Positions 62,452 to 64,000 of a DNA stretch of 64,000 bases are shown here, one piece after another; positions within the stretch are counted from its first letter, which is position 1; every line of letters begins with the position of its first letter. The stretch comes from JAGTVG01 sp963820995 (GTDB taxonomy: Bacteria > Bacteroidota > Bacteroidia > Cytophagales > Cyclobacteriaceae). Below the pieces are notes generated by a model. That model searched no databases, had not been told where the DNA came from, and worked only from the letters and a program-made list of their open reading frames with translations. The stretch is taken from assembly GCA_963820995.1 (NCBI GenBank), contig CAWGCL010000004.1:186001-250000 (forward strand). Reading direction: 5' to 3'. A program made the translations under genes and the position numbers.

Positions 62452-63451
62452 AGCCTGATCTCTCAAAAATAACACGCGAATTACTGTTTCTCATTAATTC
62501 AGGAAGGTCTGATTCAGGATTATTCTCCATATAATCTTTTACAATCTCCCAGCCGATCCATCTACCTATTCTGCCCGGACAATTTTCACCAATTTCAAAA
62601 GTTTTAGGCCTTTCAGCAATGAACTTATCCTTTATATGATGATTTGTATCAAACAGAACTTCATTTTGTATAAAATTTGCCCAGATAATTTCCTGGCCAC
62701 CGAATATATCTTTCATTTCTTTCGGAGAGTAACCCAGGAAAATTGAATCCGGCACACAAGGCAGCATTTGTTTGGAGAAATAAAATGCTTTTCCATAAAA
62801 CACCATTTCACCCAAGAGCGTTTTATCCCGTATATCAATTTTGTTGTATTTCTCGGATAATAGCAATAATGAATTGGGAACGATGTTTTCTTTACGGTAT
62901 CTTTTCAATATATAATCCGGAATATTTACAGGCCGGTAGGACGCATCATTTCCGAGATAGTAATCCAATCCAATAATTATTAAGCTATCGGATACGTACA
63001 TATCATGGGTAAGTCCGGTAAAAACAAACTGGATCTTTGGAGGCTTGAACTCGGGATAGTAATATTTAATTCTTTTAAAAGCATCCTCAAACTGGACTTT
63101 AATATCCTGCAGATCCCCAAATGCACTATCAGTTTCCGTCCATAAAGTATCAATTGAAGGATTATGCAATAATTCGTAAAATCTATTCACAAAAATTGAA
63201 TCAAAAGGATATTGAGATCTTCCAAGAAAAATTTCACTAAATGCGAAATTTTTGTCAAGCAGTTCTTTTAATTCAGTTCTGGTATGAATTTTGAATAGTT
63301 TCTTATCTAGCCTGTCAACTTCAAGAGATAGATTGATCTCGGATATATCAGGCGAAGGAATGCAAGCATCCTTGTTTGAACATGAGTAGAAGGAAATAAG
63401 GGTGCTTATAAAAAAGATAAATAATAGATTCTTACTTACTTTATAGTGCAT
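62426..63451 (-). CDS. gldB: Gliding motility lipoprotein GldB
   Basis: GldB is a lipoprotein needed for gliding and type IX secretion in flavobacteria. The protein starts with a lipoprotein signal ('ISTLISFYSCSNKDAC') and continues with the family features 'EVDRLDKKLFKI', 'YYPEFKPPKIQFVFTGLTHD', 'LIIIGLDYYLGNDASY', 'RYRKENIVPNSL' and 'GRIGRWIGWEIVKDYMENN'. It has 341 residues. gldC, often next to gldB, is not found here. The 3' end overlaps the convergent glycosyltransferase gene by 26 bp. Confidence 0.93.
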   Translation of the reverse strand: MHYKVSKNLLFIFFISTLISFYSCSNKDACIPSPDISEINLSLEVDRLDKKLFKIHTRTELKELLDKNFAFSEIFLGRSQYPFDSIFVNRFYELLHNPSIDTLWTETDSAFGDLQDIKVQFEDAFKRIKYYYPEFKPPKIQFVFTGLTHDMYVSDSLIIIGLDYYLGNDASYRPVNIPDYILKRYRKENIVPNSLLLLSEKYNKIDIRDKTLLGEMVFYGKAFYFSKQMLPCVPDSIFLGYSPKEMKDIFGGQEIIWANFIQNEVLFDTNHHIKDKFIAERPKTFEIGENCPGRIGRWIGWEIVKDYMENNPESDLPELMRNSNSRVIFERSGFKPRSQDI

Positions 63452-63532
63452 TTTAAAATTTGATTAAGATCATTTACATTTGACACTGATCTGCGTTCAA
63501 TTAATTTTGACGTAAAAGTATTAAATATTTGT

Positions 63533-64000
63533 ATGAAGAAATACAACATCTTGTTTTCCTTGATTATGCTCCTGTCGACTTCAGCATTTTGCCAGGTAAA
63601 AGTTGGAGCCAATCTTCTGCCGGGCATATCAACTAACAGAATATCTTCAGATTCCGATACAATTTCATTTAGAAACGATGGCGTAGGTTACAGGATTGCA
63701 TTGGGGATACTTTTTGATTTTGAGACCAGAAAGAATTACTATTTCAGTACCGGTATTTATTGGTTCCCTAAAAGAATAGGAATAAAGGCTGGAAGTCCTG
63801 AAGGCGAAAATGAACAATCCTTTAATCTACAATATTTACAGATCCCTTTTAATTTTAAATTACTGACAGATGAATTCTCAATAGACAAGTGGTTCTTTTT
63901 TCAGTTTGGAATTGCCTTTGATATGAAGATAGATGAATCCGGAAAATATACAGAAGATGTATATATTGAGAAATTTAATTTCTGGGATATCGTATTGAAT
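63533..64000 (+). CDS. PorT-like outer-membrane beta-barrel protein, N-terminal part
   Basis: An ATG at 63533 opens 156 codons up to the window end without a stop. A signal peptide ('SLIMLLSTSAFCQ') is followed by barrel strands such as 'VKVGANLLPGIS', 'RIALGILFDFETRKNYYFST', 'YLQIPFNFKLLTDEF' and 'WFFFQFGIAFDMK'. This resembles the PorT/outer-membrane beta-barrel family, which includes a type IX secretion component. It is divergent from gldB. Whether it is PorT itself cannot be told from this part. Confidence 0.75.
   Translation, partial: MKKYNILFSLIMLLSTSAFCQVKVGANLLPGISTNRISSDSDTISFRNDGVGYRIALGILFDFETRKNYYFSTGIYWFPKRIGIKAGSPEGENEQSFNLQYLQIPFNFKLLTDEFSIDKWFFFQFGIAFDMKIDESGKYTEDVYIEKFNFWDIVLN

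Noticed and set aside
1..64000. tRNA, rRNA, riboswitch or insertion-sequence genes
   Set aside because: I looked for cloverleaf-type arms, rRNA text, FMN or TPP riboswitch cores and transposase motifs and saw none; a covariance-model search would be needed to exclude small RNAs.

Overview
The window is AT-rich DNA from a member of the Bacteroidota, most likely a free-living Cytophagales-like gliding bacterium. The evidence is a SusC/SusD outer-membrane pair, three gliding-motility genes (gldB, gldD, gldE), a CotH protein ending in a type IX secretion sorting domain, several TAnnTTTG promoter elements, very few Shine-Dalgarno sequences, and frequent TTG starts. Species assignment is not possible from the sequence alone.

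Layout. 1-7 kb: the 5' part of arginine deiminase, a free methionine-R-sulfoxide reductase, ribD, prmC, a broken C2-like gene, a DUF3078 outer-membrane protein, a frameshifted DUF2797 gene, elbB and an RluA-type pseudouridine synthase. 7-10.3 kb: a three-gene copper/heavy-metal operon (HYC_CC_PP protein, HMA-domain protein, TonB-dependent receptor) behind a promoter with a perfect palindrome. 10.3-25.4 kb: the accessory part, with an L-rhamnose-mutarotase lipoprotein, a fucosidase-like remnant, a frameshifted FG-GAP/ASPIC-UnbV lipoprotein gene, an intact susC, a broken susD, a two-level 14-bp/56-bp tandem repeat, and an intact second FG-GAP/ASPIC-UnbV lipoprotein. 25.4-38 kb, mostly minus strand: a DUF7670-like membrane protein, CotH, atpC-atpD, a histidine kinase, an ABC exporter pair, dnaJ-grpE, obgE, adk and hpt. 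38-43 kb, plus strand: upp, a Ca/Na antiporter, a small exporter-like membrane protein, nadA and nadB. 43-50.3 kb, minus strand: a PurF paralogue without its nucleophile, recG, gldD, gldE, ssb and mutY. 50.4-56.3 kb, plus strand: an HU-type protein, a TPR protein, a 29-residue ribosomal-type peptide, rng, prfA, a beta-helix lipoprotein and yjbQ. 56.4-64 kb: uvrA, an ECF sigma factor with a small anti-sigma-like partner, nth, a GT4 glycosyltransferase, gldB, and the start of a PorT-like barrel protein.

The most striking global feature is the type of gene damage. Seven genes (DUF2797, the first FG-GAP gene, susD, dnaJ, upp, yjbQ, uvrA) contain 15 frame breaks between them, and every one is a +1 change modulo 3. 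Most can be repaired by removing one base, and one by removing a 7-bp duplication. Repair restores proteins of normal family length, e.g. 943 residues for UvrA and 368 for DnaJ. Only two weak gene remnants look like -1. Insertion-type long-read sequencing errors are the simplest explanation, but one tandem duplication and a few nonsense codons do not fit that alone, so real decay or +1 frameshift tolerance should be tested.

Other points of interest are the 56-bp satellite that is open in all three forward frames, the copper operon's palindromic operator candidate, a PurF-like enzyme with Ser in place of the catalytic Cys, a palindrome directly before nadA, and the SusCD plus FG-GAP locus, which carries no intact glycoside hydrolase. 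I saw no CRISPR array, rRNA, tRNA, transposase or prophage.
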